Below, piece by piece: positions 10,805 through 19,573 of a stretch of 64,000 bases of DNA. The notes under the pieces are model-generated. The model saw nothing but the letters and a program-made list of their open reading frames with translations. It did no database searches and was not told the origin of the DNA. Every line of letters begins with the position of its first letter. Within the stretch, counting starts at the first letter, position 1. Both the position numbers and the translations under genes were made by a program. This stretch comes from Ochrobactrum sp. Marseille-Q0166 (GTDB taxonomy: Bacteria; Pseudomonadota; Alphaproteobacteria; Rhizobiales; Rhizobiaceae), in contig NZ_JACJUO010000001.1 of the NCBI RefSeq assembly GCF_014397025.1, positions 434,001 to 498,000 of the forward strand. The letters run 5' to 3'.

Positions 10805-11461
10805 TCAGTGCTTCGCAGTGTCTGCGCGGCCCGGCGCATAAAGCGCCGGCGCGAAAATCGCAAGAATCGCGCCGTAAGGCACCAGCATCAGCGTTCCCAT
10901 CACAACCTTCACAAAGAAGTCGCCGAACGCCAGTGAAGCCCAGAGCGGGACGCCAAGTCCAAGGAGTGTGGCAGGCTCTGCAAGCGACGAATCTGGCATG
11001 CCCGTCATTGTGTCAATCCATGCAAATTGTGCAGCAAATGCGATCGAGAAGAACAGCACCGTATCGACAACAGATCCGAACATGGCGGCAGCAAATGGCG
11101 CTTTCCACCATGTCTTCTGACGCAGACGGTTGAAGACGGTAATGTCCATCAGCTGTGCGATGAGAAAGGCCGAGCCGGAGGCGATGGCAATGCGCGGCGT
11201 TGCAAGCCAGATCGACATCAGCACACCCAGCACGAAGCCCGCATAAACGACTTTGCGCGCAGCGGCAGGACCGAAGCGGCGATTGGTCAGATCATTGACG
11301 AGAAAGGCCACCGGATAGGTGAAGGCACCGTAGGTGAGCAGCTCACCGAGGCCAAAATGTTCAAACGGATACTGGACAAGGATGTTCGAGGCAGCAACGG
11401 CTGCACACATACCTATGACGGCCAGCCAGAGACGGGCAAAAGAAGAGCCTGTATTGGGCAT
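10805..11461 (-). CDS. VUT family queuosine-precursor transporter (YhhQ-like)
   Basis: A 218-residue inner-membrane protein of the VUT/DUF165 family. Its E. coli member YhhQ (QueP) imports queuosine precursors preQ0/preQ1. About six transmembrane segments are visible; family motifs include the early AAVAASNILVQYPFEHFG, YPVAFLVNDLTNRRFG, LATPRIAIASGSAFLIAQLMDI and GSVVDTVLFFSIAF. It lies downstream of rpmB on the same strand with a strong terminator in the 81-bp gap, so it may depend on limited read-through or on a weak promoter of its own. The short gap leaves no room for a preQ1 riboswitch that I could recognise. The substrate is inferred from the family. Confidence 0.88.
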   Translation of the reverse strand: MPNTGSSFARLWLAVIGMCAAVAASNILVQYPFEHFGLGELLTYGAFTYPVAFLVNDLTNRRFGPAAARKVVYAGFVLGVLMSIWLATPRIAIASGSAFLIAQLMDITVFNRLRQKTWWKAPFAAAMFGSVVDTVLFFSIAFAAQFAWIDTMTGMPDSSLAEPATLLGLGVPLWASLAFGDFFVKVVMGTLMLVPYGAILAIFAPALYAPGRADTAKH

Positions 11462-11488
11462 TTTTTTATCCTGGGTGATGGAACCAGC

Positions 11489-11518
11489 AAAAAAGGCTGA
11501 CGCGAGTCAGCCTTTTTT
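11489..11518 (-). terminator. Rho-independent terminator after rpmB
   Basis: Stem GGCTGAC (11495-11501) / GTCAGCC (11506-11512) closes a GCGA tetraloop and is flanked by A6 and T6. On the minus strand this gives a U-tract directly behind rpmB and just before the VUT transporter start. Confidence 0.88.
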
Positions 11519-11542
11519 GTCGAACTTTAAAAAGCTGATTGC

Positions 11543-11836
11543 TTATGCAGCAGCTTCAGCCTGCTTTTTAGCGATCTGACGCTTCAGCAGGCGAGCGCGC
11601 TGCGAAAGTTCCTTGTCGTCAGACTTGACGAGGAATGCATCGAGACCACCGCGATGTTCAACCGAACGCAGAGCAGAAGCGGAGATGCGCAGACGATAGC
11701 TCTGGCCGAGAACTTCGGACATCAGCGTAACGTTGCAGAGGTTTGGCAGAAAGCGACGACGCGTACGGTTGTTCGCGTGGCTGACATTGTTGCCGTACTG
11801 GACCGAGGTGCCGGTCAATTCACAAGCGCGGGACAT
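11543..11836 (-). CDS. rpmB: 50S ribosomal protein L28
   Basis: A 97-residue ribosomal protein of the large subunit. The start [20 protein letters not shown] carries the L28 signature, followed by [12 protein letters not shown] and the basic middle [27 protein letters not shown]. The length is normal for alphaproteobacterial L28, which is longer than the E. coli protein. This version has no zinc-binding CxxC pairs. It is transcribed alone and ends at a strong terminator (11489-11518). An extended -10-like TGCTATGAT sits on the minus strand at 11899-11907, about 60 bp upstream of the ATG. Confidence 0.97.
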   Translation of the reverse strand: MSRACELTGTSVQYGNNVSHANNRTRRRFLPNLCNVTLMSEVLGQSYRLRISASALRSVEHRGGLDAFLVKSDDKELSQRARLLKRQIAKKQAEAAA

Positions 11837-12261
11837 TTTGGTCTCACCTTCAAATTTTTGTTTCTCAGGCCCCGACCCGAAAGTCCGAATTCAAAGCTAT
11901 CATAGCAGTTTGCTGCTGCTGGCGCGCGATTTCGGACAGGCGGCCTTTTGGGAAAGTCGCGTTTCTATAGTGACAGGAGCGAAAACAGTCAAGACAGATT
12001 CCGCCGTGAAGCTCCAAAGCCGCGCATTTACGGCCTTTTGTCCGGTCGAAAGGCCCTTCAGATCATAACTTTGCCAGCTTTTGCTGTTCGAGAGAAGATA
12101 TAAATCGGGAATCTTAAGTAGATTTGGAGCCATTGATAGTCGAAATCTCAAAGACAATCACGGTATCTGGCAAAAAAGACAGAATCGTTTGCGAGGGTTT
12201 TTGAGCATGTCATTCTTGCGGGCGAATGGTGTGGGTTGACAAAGTGAAAGGACATTCTGGC
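11837..12261. other. 425-bp non-coding gap between rpmB and the DUF3108 gene
   Basis: A divergent gap. On the minus strand, TGCTATGAT at 11899-11907 is an extended -10 candidate for rpmB, with no good -35. Open frames here (for example 85 codons on the minus strand at 11900-12157) have no ribosome-binding site and protein-unlike composition, so I call no gene. On the plus strand an AAAGGA at 12247-12252 serves the DUF3108 start. I see nothing else clear. Confidence 0.4.
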
Positions 12262-13089
12262 ATGATCGAGCAATCGCATATCCGGCGAATAGTTAAGAAG
12301 CGGGTTTCGGGACGGGGTGTTGTTTTTCTTACCGGACTGACGATTGCAACCATGTCAGCAATGAGTTCCTCTCGGGCTGATGATCTTTATCGCACAGAAT
12401 ATGAAATCTCGATGTTCGGGCTGTCTATTGCCCGATCAGCCATTGAAACGACGGTCAAAGGTGCCAATTATGGCGTTAATGGTCGCTTTAAAACCTCCGG
12501 CATTGCGCGGGTTTTTGATGATACGGACGGCACTGTCTATGTGAGCGGCAGTTCCACGCCAAGCAAAGTAACGCCTTCCGCCTTTGATCTGGCCTATAAG
12601 CATGGCCGCAAAAACAAGAGCACAAAGATACGGTTTTCCGGTGGCAATGTGACATCTTCTGAAAATCTGCCGCCGGTAAAAAAGCGCGATCCGTGGGTGG
12701 AGCTGACACCGCAGGATCTTATCAATGTCAGTGACCCGCTTAGTGCGCTGATGATTCCCACCAAAGACCCGAAAGCAGTCTGCAATCGCACTTTGAGAGT
12801 TTTTGATGGCCAGACCCGTGCAGATATTCGGTTGAGCTTCAACGGTACTGAATCTTTCACCACAAAAGGTTTTACCGGCGAATCGGTGATTTGTTCGGCG
12901 AAGTTTATTCCGCTGGCAGGCTATCAAAAGGGCAAGAAGGCTATCGACTATCTAGCCAATCGCAGCAAGATCACGATTTCTTTTGCTTCGCTTGGCAATT
13001 CCGGCATCTATGCGCCGGTTGTTGCCCGCATAGGCACCCAGCTCGGGACTTTGAAAATCGAAGCAACCCGATTCGAAAAGAATCAGTAA
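12262..13089 (+). CDS. DUF3108 domain-containing exported protein
   Basis: About 275 residues. A basic start (MIEQSHIRRIVKKR) leads into a hydrophobic signal segment (VVFLTGLTIATMSAM) ending near SSSRADD, so it is probably exported to the periplasm. The mature part matches the DUF3108 family: DDLYRTEYEISMFGLSIARSAIE, a YGVNGRFKTSGIARVF strand region, and the later LSALMIPTKDPKAVCNRTLRVFDGQTRADI. DUF3108 proteins have a beta-rich fold and no established role; an envelope function is inferred. The ATG at 12262 is preferred over in-frame starts at 12226 on the basis of the ribosome-binding site. It is convergent with the MerR gene. Confidence 0.85.
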   Translation: MIEQSHIRRIVKKRVSGRGVVFLTGLTIATMSAMSSSRADDLYRTEYEISMFGLSIARSAIETTVKGANYGVNGRFKTSGIARVFDDTDGTVYVSGSSTPSKVTPSAFDLAYKHGRKNKSTKIRFSGGNVTSSENLPPVKKRDPWVELTPQDLINVSDPLSALMIPTKDPKAVCNRTLRVFDGQTRADIRLSFNGTESFTTKGFTGESVICSAKFIPLAGYQKGKKAIDYLANRSKITISFASLGNSGIYAPVVARIGTQLGTLKIEATRFEKNQ

Positions 13090-13107
13090 GCCAGAATTTT
13101 CGTTGGT

Positions 13108-13533
13108 TTAATGTTTGGGGTGCACACATTCATCGTGATTGCCGAGGATTTCGATAACGCGGCACTGGTCGATACGGCCATGGGCCGTGCAATCGAGCAT
13201 CCGCAAAAGCTCAGTTTTCAAAGACAATAGTTTTGCGATGCGATGCTCAACATCAATCAGGCGTGCACGCGCAATAGAATCAGCTGCGGCGCACGATTGT
13301 CCGGGATTGTCCTGAAGGTCGAGAAGCGTGCGGATCGCATCCACTTCAAAGCCAAGATCGCGCGCATGACGGATAAATAATAGCCGCTGAATATCGGCAT
13401 CATCATAAAGGCGGCGATTGCCTTCCGTGCGTGGAGGCACCGGAAGAAGCCCGATTTGCTCGTAATAACGAATAGTTGGTACTTTCACACCACTGGCTTT
13501 TGATGCTTCGCCAATTGGAACATTGGTAATCAT
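13108..13533 (-). CDS. MerR family metal-responsive regulator (ZntR/CadR type)
   Basis: 141 residues. The winged helix-turn-helix MITNVPIGEASKASGVKVPT ... IRYYEQIGLL is followed by a long dimerisation helix and a C-terminal metal loop. C81 (at the position of ZntR Cys79, which is Ser in copper sensors), C115, H118, C124 and C136 point to a divalent metal (Zn, Cd or Pb) rather than Cu+. The ATG at 13531-13533 has GAGGAG upstream; a longer ORF from 13590 would run through the operator and is rejected. Divergent from the P1B-ATPase it very probably activates, with a MerR-type operator between them. Confidence 0.92.
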   Translation of the reverse strand: MITNVPIGEASKASGVKVPTIRYYEQIGLLPVPPRTEGNRRLYDDADIQRLLFIRHARDLGFEVDAIRTLLDLQDNPGQSCAAADSIARARLIDVEHRIAKLLSLKTELLRMLDCTAHGRIDQCRVIEILGNHDECVHPKH

Positions 13534-13541
13534 TTTTTCAC

Positions 13542-13572
13542 TTGCTCCTCTAGTCACTAGAGGATGTAGACC
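13542..13572 (+). promoter_or_regulatory. MerR-type promoter/operator of the metal ATPase gene
   Basis: The -35 TTGCTC (13542-13547) and -10 TAGACC (13567-13572) are separated by 19 bp, the over-long spacing typical of MerR-activated promoters. The spacer is centred on a 17-bp perfect palindrome, CCTCTAGTCACTAGAGG (13547-13563). The same bases on the minus strand contain the ribosome-binding site of the MerR gene, so binding should also autoregulate it. Confidence 0.82.
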
Positions 13573-13613
13573 TTGTTTCAGACAATTCAAGAGTGGTCTT
13601 GAAGGGGCAGGTT

Positions 13614-16088
13614 ATGAACGAAATTTTGAAACAGAACCGGTTTCGCGTGGAAGGCATGGATTGCGCTTCCTGCGCAACGAAAATCGATACGGCCGTTCGC
13701 CGTGTTTCTGGTGTTGAAGATGTTTCCGTATCGGTGACGACGGGCATGATGACGGTGCGCCATGATGGTAGCAGCGATCTGGAAAGCGTTGCCAAAAAGG
13801 TCCGTAGCCTCGGCTATGACATCGAACCATTGGCTGACGAAAAAGCGTCTGCCAAGCATGTACATCACCATCACGACCATGCAGGCTGCAGTGGCCATGA
13901 TCATGAACACAAGCACGACCACGATCATCATGATCACACTCATGACGAACCTGAAGTAAAGCAGATCGTAACGGGTGCCGACAGTTTACGCTTCAGCGTG
14001 GAGGGTATGGATTGTGCTTCCTGTGCGGCCAAGATCGACACGGCTGTTCGTCGCGTTCGCGGGGTGCAGGATGTTTCTGTTTCCGTGACAAATGGCACCA
14101 TGACCGTCAATCATGATGGCTCGGCCAGCGTTGACGAGATTGCCGCGAAGGTTACGGCACTTGGTTACAAAGCCAGCGCGCAATCGACAGGGGCGCTAAA
14201 AGTCCAGCCAAAGGTGCCTGCAAAACCAAAGCGCTGGTGGCAGAGCGGCAAAGGCCAGATGATGCTCGCCTGTGGTGGTGGTCTGGTCGTTGCCTATATT
14301 GTTGGCCATCTTTATCCGCCGATTGAATTATTGGCTTTCACCGCAGCCATGCTGATTGGTCTCATACCGATTGCAAAGCGTGCTTATTCCGCAGCCATCA
14401 ATGGTACGCCGTTCTCAATCGAAATGCTGATGACCATTGCAGCCATTGGCGCTGTCGTCATCGGTGCAACAGAAGAAGCTGCGGCTGTGGTTTTCCTGTT
14501 TCTGGTTGGTGAACTGCTGGAAGGTGTGGCCGCAGGCAAGGCGCGGGACAGTATTCAGTCGTTGACAGCACTGGTGCCGAAGACCGCCTTTTTAGAAAGC
14601 AACGGCTCCACAAAAGAAGTGCCAGCGGAAGAGCTGAGTGTGGGCGATGTGATTGTGGTGCGCCCCGGTGATCGTATGCCTGCTGATGGCGAGATCAATT
14701 CAGGCGAAAGTGCAATCGATGAAGCGCCGGTCACGGGGGAAAGCACGCCTGTCGGCAAAGTTGTCGGCGACAGTGTCTTTGCAGGAACCATCAATGGTGA
14801 TGGGTTGCTACGGGTCCAAGTGACAGCCGCAGCGCAGGACAACACGATTGCGCGTGTTGTGCGTCTGGTCGAAGAAGCACAGGAAGCCAAAGCCCCAACC
14901 GAACGCTTCATCAATCGCTTCTCGACCTATTATACGCCGGGCGTGGTTGTCGTGGCTGCTTTGGTTGCTATTCTGCCGCCGCTGGTCGCGGGTGCCGAAT
15001 GGGGCGAGTGGATCTACAAAGGTCTGGCCATTCTGCTGATCGGTTGCCCCTGTGCGCTTGTTATTTCGACGCCTGCTGCCATTGCGGCATCGCTTTCGGC
15101 GGGTGCGCGGCGCGGCCTGTTGCTGAAAGGTGGCGCAGTTCTTGAAACCATAGGCAAGATTACGACTGCCTGTTTCGACAAAACCGGCACGCTGACAGAA
15201 GGCAAGCCGCAGGTAACAGATGTTCTGTCTGGCGCACTTTCGGAAGGAGAAGTCTTGCGTCTGGCGGCATCACTTGATGCAGGTTCAAGCCATCCGTTGG
15301 CCTTAGCGATTGTCGGTGCATCTGATACGCGAGGCCTGAAACTTTCAGCCGTTTCGGCAGGTAAGGCACATGGCGGCAAGGGTGTGTCAGGTAAAGCTGA
15401 TGGGGTCGAGCTCTTCCTTGGTTCGCGCAAGGCAGCCAATGAAATCTCTGCCATTCCGGACGATCTGGCGGCGCAGATTGCTGTCTGCAATGATGAAGGG
15501 AAGACGGTTTCTGTTCTGGTTGCAGACGGCAAGATTGCGGGTGCCATAGCTATGCGTGATGAGCCGCGCGCCGATGCGATTGCAGGGCTTAAGACGCTGA
15601 AAGCTGCCGGTATTCGTACCGTTATGCTGACCGGCGATAATCGTCGCACAGCAGAGGCAATCGGCAAGGATCTCGATATTGAGGTGCGTGCCGAACTCCT
15701 GCCGGAAGACAAGCAGCGGATCGTTGGCGAGTTCCGCAAAGAAGGTCAGATCGTGGCCAAGGTTGGCGACGGCATTAATGATGCACCAGCCCTTGCAGCG
15801 GCTGATGTTGGCATCGCCATGGGTGGCGGTACCGATGTGGCGCTTGAAACCGCGGATGCTGCCGTGCTGCATGGCCGAGTGGGTGATGTAGCGGCAATGG
15901 TCGAACTGTCGAAGCGGACCATGCGTAATATTCATCAGAATATTGCAATCGCGCTTGGGCTGAAAGCTGTGTTTCTCGTGACGACAGTTCTGGGGATCAC
16001 CGGTTTGTGGCCTGCAATTCTGGCTGATACGGGCGCAACGGTTCTCGTGACAATCAATGCGTTGCGGCTCTTAAGGCAATCATCCTGA
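13614..16088 (+). CDS. zntA: P1B-type heavy-metal-exporting ATPase (ZntA/CadA-like)
   Basis: 824 residues. Two N-terminal HMA domains, each with GMDCASCA (C17/C20 and C134/C137), are joined by a histidine/aspartate-rich linker (about 81-113). The P-type core follows, with the membrane CPC at C478-P479-C480 (IGCPCALVIST), the phosphorylated D522 in FDKTGTLTEG, a HPLA ATP-binding motif (SSHPLALAIV) and GDGINDAPAL. The linker and the adjacent Zn/Cd/Pb-type MerR sensor favour Zn2+, Cd2+ or Pb2+ export over Cu+. The start ATG at 13614 follows AAGGGG; a GTG at 13593 is less likely. It ends at a strong bidirectional terminator. Confidence 0.93.
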   Translation: MNEILKQNRFRVEGMDCASCATKIDTAVRRVSGVEDVSVSVTTGMMTVRHDGSSDLESVAKKVRSLGYDIEPLADEKASAKHVHHHHDHAGCSGHDHEHKHDHDHHDHTHDEPEVKQIVTGADSLRFSVEGMDCASCAAKIDTAVRRVRGVQDVSVSVTNGTMTVNHDGSASVDEIAAKVTALGYKASAQSTGALKVQPKVPAKPKRWWQSGKGQMMLACGGGLVVAYIVGHLYPPIELLAFTAAMLIGLIPIAKRAYSAAINGTPFSIEMLMTIAAIGAVVIGATEEAAAVVFLFLVGELLEGVAAGKARDSIQSLTALVPKTAFLESNGSTKEVPAEELSVGDVIVVRPGDRMPADGEINSGESAIDEAPVTGESTPVGKVVGDSVFAGTINGDGLLRVQVTAAAQDNTIARVVRLVEEAQEAKAPTERFINRFSTYYTPGVVVVAALVAILPPLVAGAEWGEWIYKGLAILLIGCPCALVISTPAAIAASLSAGARRGLLLKGGAVLETIGKITTACFDKTGTLTEGKPQVTDVLSGALSEGEVLRLAASLDAGSSHPLALAIVGASDTRGLKLSAVSAGKAHGGKGVSGKADGVELFLGSRKAANEISAIPDDLAAQIAVCNDEGKTVSVLVADGKIAGAIAMRDEPRADAIAGLKTLKAAGIRTVMLTGDNRRTAEAIGKDLDIEVRAELLPEDKQRIVGEFRKEGQIVAKVGDGINDAPALAAADVGIAMGGGTDVALETADAAVLHGRVGDVAAMVELSKRTMRNIHQNIAIALGLKAVFLVTTVLGITGLWPAILADTGATVLVTINALRLLRQSS

Positions 16089-16091
16089 AAG

Positions 16092-16123
16092 AAAAACCGG
16101 CGAAGGAAACTTCGCCGGTTTTT
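16092..16123. terminator. Bidirectional terminator between zntA and the 16134 gene
   Basis: A perfect 14-bp stem AAAAACCGGCGAAG (16092-16105) / CTTCGCCGGTTTTT (16110-16123) closes a GAAA tetraloop. A and T flanks give a U-tract on both strands, and convergent genes lie on each side. Confidence 0.92.
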
Positions 16124-16133
16124 CATTGATGCT

Positions 16134-16628
16134 CTATTCGCCGATCAGTTCGCGAATGCGCTCGCCGTATTGCTTTGCGAAGGTCACATGCTCGGGATTA
16201 ATTTGTTTTACTTCATCGACAAGCTGATCTTCTTCTTCCGCATCTGCGGCTGCAAGCGCGCTCATCATGGCGAAATAGGCGAGCAGATAATCACGTGGAG
16301 CGATATTTTCAGCCTTCATCACTTCAACCACTTGCGGACGCGATTCAATGCTTTTGACCATGGAATCCATGGAGGGACGGGCATCCTGACCTTCTTCCGC
16401 CGTAGGTGAAAGCTGCATTTCTTCCAGCTTGTTATGGATTTTTTCCATTCGGGTCAGCAGATCTTCGCTGAGTTTAAAATTGTTGATTTCTTCCGGCGTT
16501 TTCAGCGGCGTGGCGATCGCAATAATATCTTCGGCGTAAGTAATGTTCACGGATTGCGGAAGGACCACAAGCGAAAGGCCAAAGATAGCGGCTGCTTTAA
16601 GTTTTTTGATGTGTGAAAAGATCGTCAT
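16134..16628 (-). CDS. Exported protein of unknown function
   Basis: 164 residues. The signal peptide MTIFSHIKKLKAAAIFGLSLVVLPQSVNITYAEDI has a likely cleavage after TYA, so the protein is periplasmic. The mature part is acidic and mostly helical: LSEDLLTRMEKIHNKLEEM, a charged linker, SMVKSIESRPQVVEVMKAENIAPRDYLLAYFAMMSALAAADA, then QINPEHVTFAKQYGERIREL. No domain recognised. It starts 9 bp after gloB ends and so sits last in the dapF-mtaB-ftsY-yciB-gloB run, though it may simply be carried along. It has no cysteines. Confidence 0.8.
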   Translation of the reverse strand: MTIFSHIKKLKAAAIFGLSLVVLPQSVNITYAEDIIAIATPLKTPEEINNFKLSEDLLTRMEKIHNKLEEMQLSPTAEEGQDARPSMDSMVKSIESRPQVVEVMKAENIAPRDYLLAYFAMMSALAAADAEEEDQLVDEVKQINPEHVTFAKQYGERIRELIGE

Positions 16629-16637
16629 GGTCGTATC

Positions 16638-17408
16638 CTAGAACAGGTCTTTGCGCTTGCGGATTTCTGCGAAAACGGCTTCATCAGTTGCGCCCTGCAT
16701 CCCAAGCCGCGTGCGAATGCGGCCATCGTGGCAGCGAAGAAATGGATTGGTTGCCATTTCAAGCGCGATGCTGGTGGGCAGGGTCATCTTATCAGCCGCA
16801 CGCAACCGCGCAATCTCTGCTGCTCGCTCTTTCAGTGCCGAATTATCGGGGTCGATAGTCAATGCAAAGCGTGCATTGCTCTGCGTATATTCATGGCCGC
16901 AATAAACTGCCGTGTCGCCCGGTAGCGCCACAAGTTTTTGCAGCGAATTGAACATTGTACCCGGCGTTCCCTCAAACAGACGACCACAGCCCAGGGCAAA
17001 GAGTGTGTCGCCTGTGAATACGACTTTTGCTTCCGGCAGATAGAAGGAAATCTCACCAGCGGTATGGCCGGGCGTGGAAATCACTTTCACATTGAAAAGC
17101 CCGAAGGTGAACTCATCGCCGTCCTGAACGGTACGGTCAAGTGTCGGGATTTTGCTTAGCTCAGCCTTTGGGCCGATGATGCTGACGCCGAACTTGGCTT
17201 TGAGCGCTGCATTGCCTTCGACGTGATCAAGGTGATGGTGTGTTGTTAAAATGAAGTCGAGTGTCCAGCCACGGCGTTTTAGAGCTGCTTCGATTGCGTG
17301 TGCATCCGGTGCATCGATTGCTGCAGTCAGGTCGCTTTCGGGATCATGAATGAGAACGCCATAATTATCGCTGCGGCAGATGAATTGTTCAATGTCCAAG
17401 CGTAACAT
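16638..17408 (-). CDS. gloB: Hydroxyacylglutathione hydrolase (glyoxalase II)
   Basis: 256 residues. Hydrolyses S-lactoylglutathione to lactate and glutathione in methylglyoxal detoxification. It is a metallo-beta-lactamase fold enzyme with the binuclear metal motif THHHLDH (around residue 57), then the TPGHTAGEISFYLP histidine, the FTGDTLFALGCGRLFEGT aspartate segment and CGHEYTQSNARFAL, which also binds glutathione. The C-terminal NPFLRCHD ... RTRLG segment is the family's substrate-binding helix. It sits 18 bp after yciB in the minus-strand run. Confidence 0.95.
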   Translation of the reverse strand: MLRLDIEQFICRSDNYGVLIHDPESDLTAAIDAPDAHAIEAALKRRGWTLDFILTTHHHLDHVEGNAALKAKFGVSIIGPKAELSKIPTLDRTVQDGDEFTFGLFNVKVISTPGHTAGEISFYLPEAKVVFTGDTLFALGCGRLFEGTPGTMFNSLQKLVALPGDTAVYCGHEYTQSNARFALTIDPDNSALKERAAEIARLRAADKMTLPTSIALEMATNPFLRCHDGRIRTRLGMQGATDEAVFAEIRKRKDLF

Positions 17409-17426
17409 GGTGTCCTCCTCGATATG

Positions 17427-18083
17427 TCAGTCTTTTTTGGTTTCAGGCAATGTATGTTTCTGGATAAGCGGCATTTGTGAAAGGGTGAAGACAATGGTGA
17501 TCGGCATGATACCCCAGACCTTGAAGGACACCCAGGCATCGGTCGAAAAATTGCGCCATACGACTTCATTCACAACAGCTAGAAAGATGAAAAACAGGCC
17601 CCAGCGCAAAGTCAGCTTCCGCCAGCCTTGTGCATCAAGCCTGAATGCCGAATCAAACACGTAACCGAGCAAAGATTTACCGAACAAAAGTCCGCCCAGC
17701 AGGATCACGCCGAACAGCGTGTTCACGATGGTCGGCTTCATTTTGATGAAGGTGTCGTTGTGCAACCAGAGCGTCAGCGCACCAAACACCAGAACTACGA
17801 TGCCGGAAATGAGCGGCATCATCGGCAGCGTTCGCGTCATCGACCATGAAACAGCAAGTGCGATAACGGTTGCAACCATGAACAGCGCCGTTGCCAGAAA
17901 GATCGGCTCGCCAATCTGTGCAAGCACCGGAAAGCGCTCGATCAGGCTGTCACCACGTGCATTGGCAAAAAAGAAAACCAGCAGCGGTCCGAGTTCCAGC
18001 GCAAGCTTGAGCAGCGGCGGGACTTCCTTGCGTTCGGCTTCGGTTTTTTGCGAGGGATCGCGTTCGAAAACGGGATGCTCCAT
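17427..18083 (-). CDS. yciB: Inner-membrane septation protein YciB (IspZ/septation protein A family)
   Basis: 218 residues with about five or six transmembrane helices. The family signature [21 protein letters not shown] comes early, followed by [71 protein letters not shown] and the last helix. YciB/IspA homologues are needed for normal septation in Shigella and interact with division and elongation proteins in E. coli. The start overlaps the ftsY stop (TGATG), so the two are translationally coupled, an arrangement I recall from other Rhizobiales. Confidence 0.92.
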   Translation of the reverse strand: MEHPVFERDPSQKTEAERKEVPPLLKLALELGPLLVFFFANARGDSLIERFPVLAQIGEPIFLATALFMVATVIALAVSWSMTRTLPMMPLISGIVVLVFGALTLWLHNDTFIKMKPTIVNTLFGVILLGGLLFGKSLLGYVFDSAFRLDAQGWRKLTLRWGLFFIFLAVVNEVVWRNFSTDAWVSFKVWGIMPITIVFTLSQMPLIQKHTLPETKKD

Positions 18084-19552
18084 CAGGCAACTCCTGCGAT
18101 GGCGCGGGCAAAATCCTTGGCCGCAAATGGTTCAAGATCGTCGACACCTTCGCCGACGCCGATGAAATAGATCGGAAGCTTATGCTTGGCAGAAATGGCC
18201 ACCAGAATGCCGCCGCGTGCTGTGCCGTCAAGCTTGGTCATGACGAGGCCGTTGACGCCAGCAATATTCTTGAAAATCTCGACCTGATTGAGCGCATTCT
18301 GGCCGGTGGTGGCATCCAAGGTCTGTAGAACCGTGTGCGGGGCTTCCGGATCGTGTTTGCCAAGCACGCGCACGATCTTGGCGAGTTCGTCCATCAGTTC
18401 GGCCTTGTTCTGTAAACGGCCTGCAGTGTCGATGATAAGAACATCGCTGCCCGCATCTTTGGCCTGCTTCCATGCATCATAGGCAAGGCCTGCTGCATCG
18501 GCGCCAAGCTTGCTTGAGATAACCGGGGAACCGGTGCGCTCGCCCCAGATATGGAGCTGTTCGATGGCGGCTGCGCGGAAAGTATCACCTGCCGCAAGCA
18601 TGACTTTGAGGCCGCCAGCGGTCAGTTTTGCGGCAAGCTTGCCGATGGTCGTGGTCTTGCCGGTGCCATTGACGCCGACAACCAGAATGACATGCGGCTT
18701 ATGCGAGAGATCAAGCTCCAAAGGCTTTGCGACGGGCCCAAGCACCTTTTCGATTTCCGCGCCCATGATATTGCGCACTTCTTCGCCAGTCACGTCCTTG
18801 CCATAACGACCGGACGACAGCGCATCGGTCACACGCATAGCCGTTTCAAGGCCGAGATCGGCCTGAATGAGCACGTCTTCAAGATCCTGTAACGTGTCTT
18901 CATCGAGCTTGCGCTTGGTGAAGATACCGCTGATGGAATCGCTCAATGAATTCGATGAACGCAGCAGGCCGCGACGCAGGCGCTCAAACCATGAAAGCTT
19001 TGGCTCAGGCGCGGCCTCGACCGGCGCTTCTTCCTGATGTTCTTCAACGGCCTTTGCGACCTTGACCTTTTTGGGCTTTACCGGCTCTGGCTGAGGTGCG
19101 GGCTCGACTATTTCCTCAACAACGGGTGCCTCTGAAACTTCAGGAGCTTTCGCGACTTCAACCTGTTCGGGTTCAGCAGCAGGCTCTGGCTCAACAACGC
19201 GCTCGGGCGCAAATGCTTCAACCACGATCGGTTCCATCACCGGTGGCTGTTCAATCGGGATTTCGATCTCGGCAACCGGATGCTCCGGTTCTGCCTTTTC
19301 TTCCTCAACCGGTTCAGCGGCAGGCTCTTCAATCTGTTCAGGCTCTGGCTCACTGGCGATCACTGGTACTTCCGGTTCGGAAATAACCACTTCAACGACG
19401 GTGTTTTCGGTTTCTGCAGGCGCTTCGACGGTTTCAGGAAGCTGTGTTTCTAAAGCCGTTTCCACAGCATCAGGAGCGGGCTGTTCGACCGGCTTTTCTT
19501 CAACCTCCTTCTTGCCGAAGGAGAACATTTTCTTGATGAAACCCATTGCCAT
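18083..19552 (-). CDS. ftsY: Signal recognition particle receptor FtsY
   Basis: 489 residues. Docks the SRP-ribosome complex at the inner membrane and, with Ffh, hydrolyses GTP to hand nascent membrane proteins to SecYEG. The N-terminal ~180 residues form a long acidic A domain rich in E, P, V and A. The NG domain follows: a helical N domain ([20 protein letters not shown]) and a GTPase with G1 [39 protein letters not shown] and [10 protein letters not shown]. The start [16 protein letters not shown] is an amphipathic basic helix suited to membrane contact. It lies between mtaB (21 bp upstream) and yciB (overlapping). Confidence 0.96.
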   Translation of the reverse strand: MAMGFIKKMFSFGKKEVEEKPVEQPAPDAVETALETQLPETVEAPAETENTVVEVVISEPEVPVIASEPEPEQIEEPAAEPVEEEKAEPEHPVAEIEIPIEQPPVMEPIVVEAFAPERVVEPEPAAEPEQVEVAKAPEVSEAPVVEEIVEPAPQPEPVKPKKVKVAKAVEEHQEEAPVEAAPEPKLSWFERLRRGLLRSSNSLSDSISGIFTKRKLDEDTLQDLEDVLIQADLGLETAMRVTDALSSGRYGKDVTGEEVRNIMGAEIEKVLGPVAKPLELDLSHKPHVILVVGVNGTGKTTTIGKLAAKLTAGGLKVMLAAGDTFRAAAIEQLHIWGERTGSPVISSKLGADAAGLAYDAWKQAKDAGSDVLIIDTAGRLQNKAELMDELAKIVRVLGKHDPEAPHTVLQTLDATTGQNALNQVEIFKNIAGVNGLVMTKLDGTARGGILVAISAKHKLPIYFIGVGEGVDDLEPFAAKDFARAIAGVA

Positions 19553-19573
19553 GAAATCTGATGCCCTTAAGCT

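Noticed and set aside
11462..11542. preQ1 riboswitch before the VUT transporter
   Set aside because: The 81-bp gap is accounted for by the rpmB terminator and a ribosome-binding site.
11900..12157. 85-codon minus-strand frame between rpmB and the DUF3108 gene
   Set aside because: No ribosome-binding site and protein-unlike composition.
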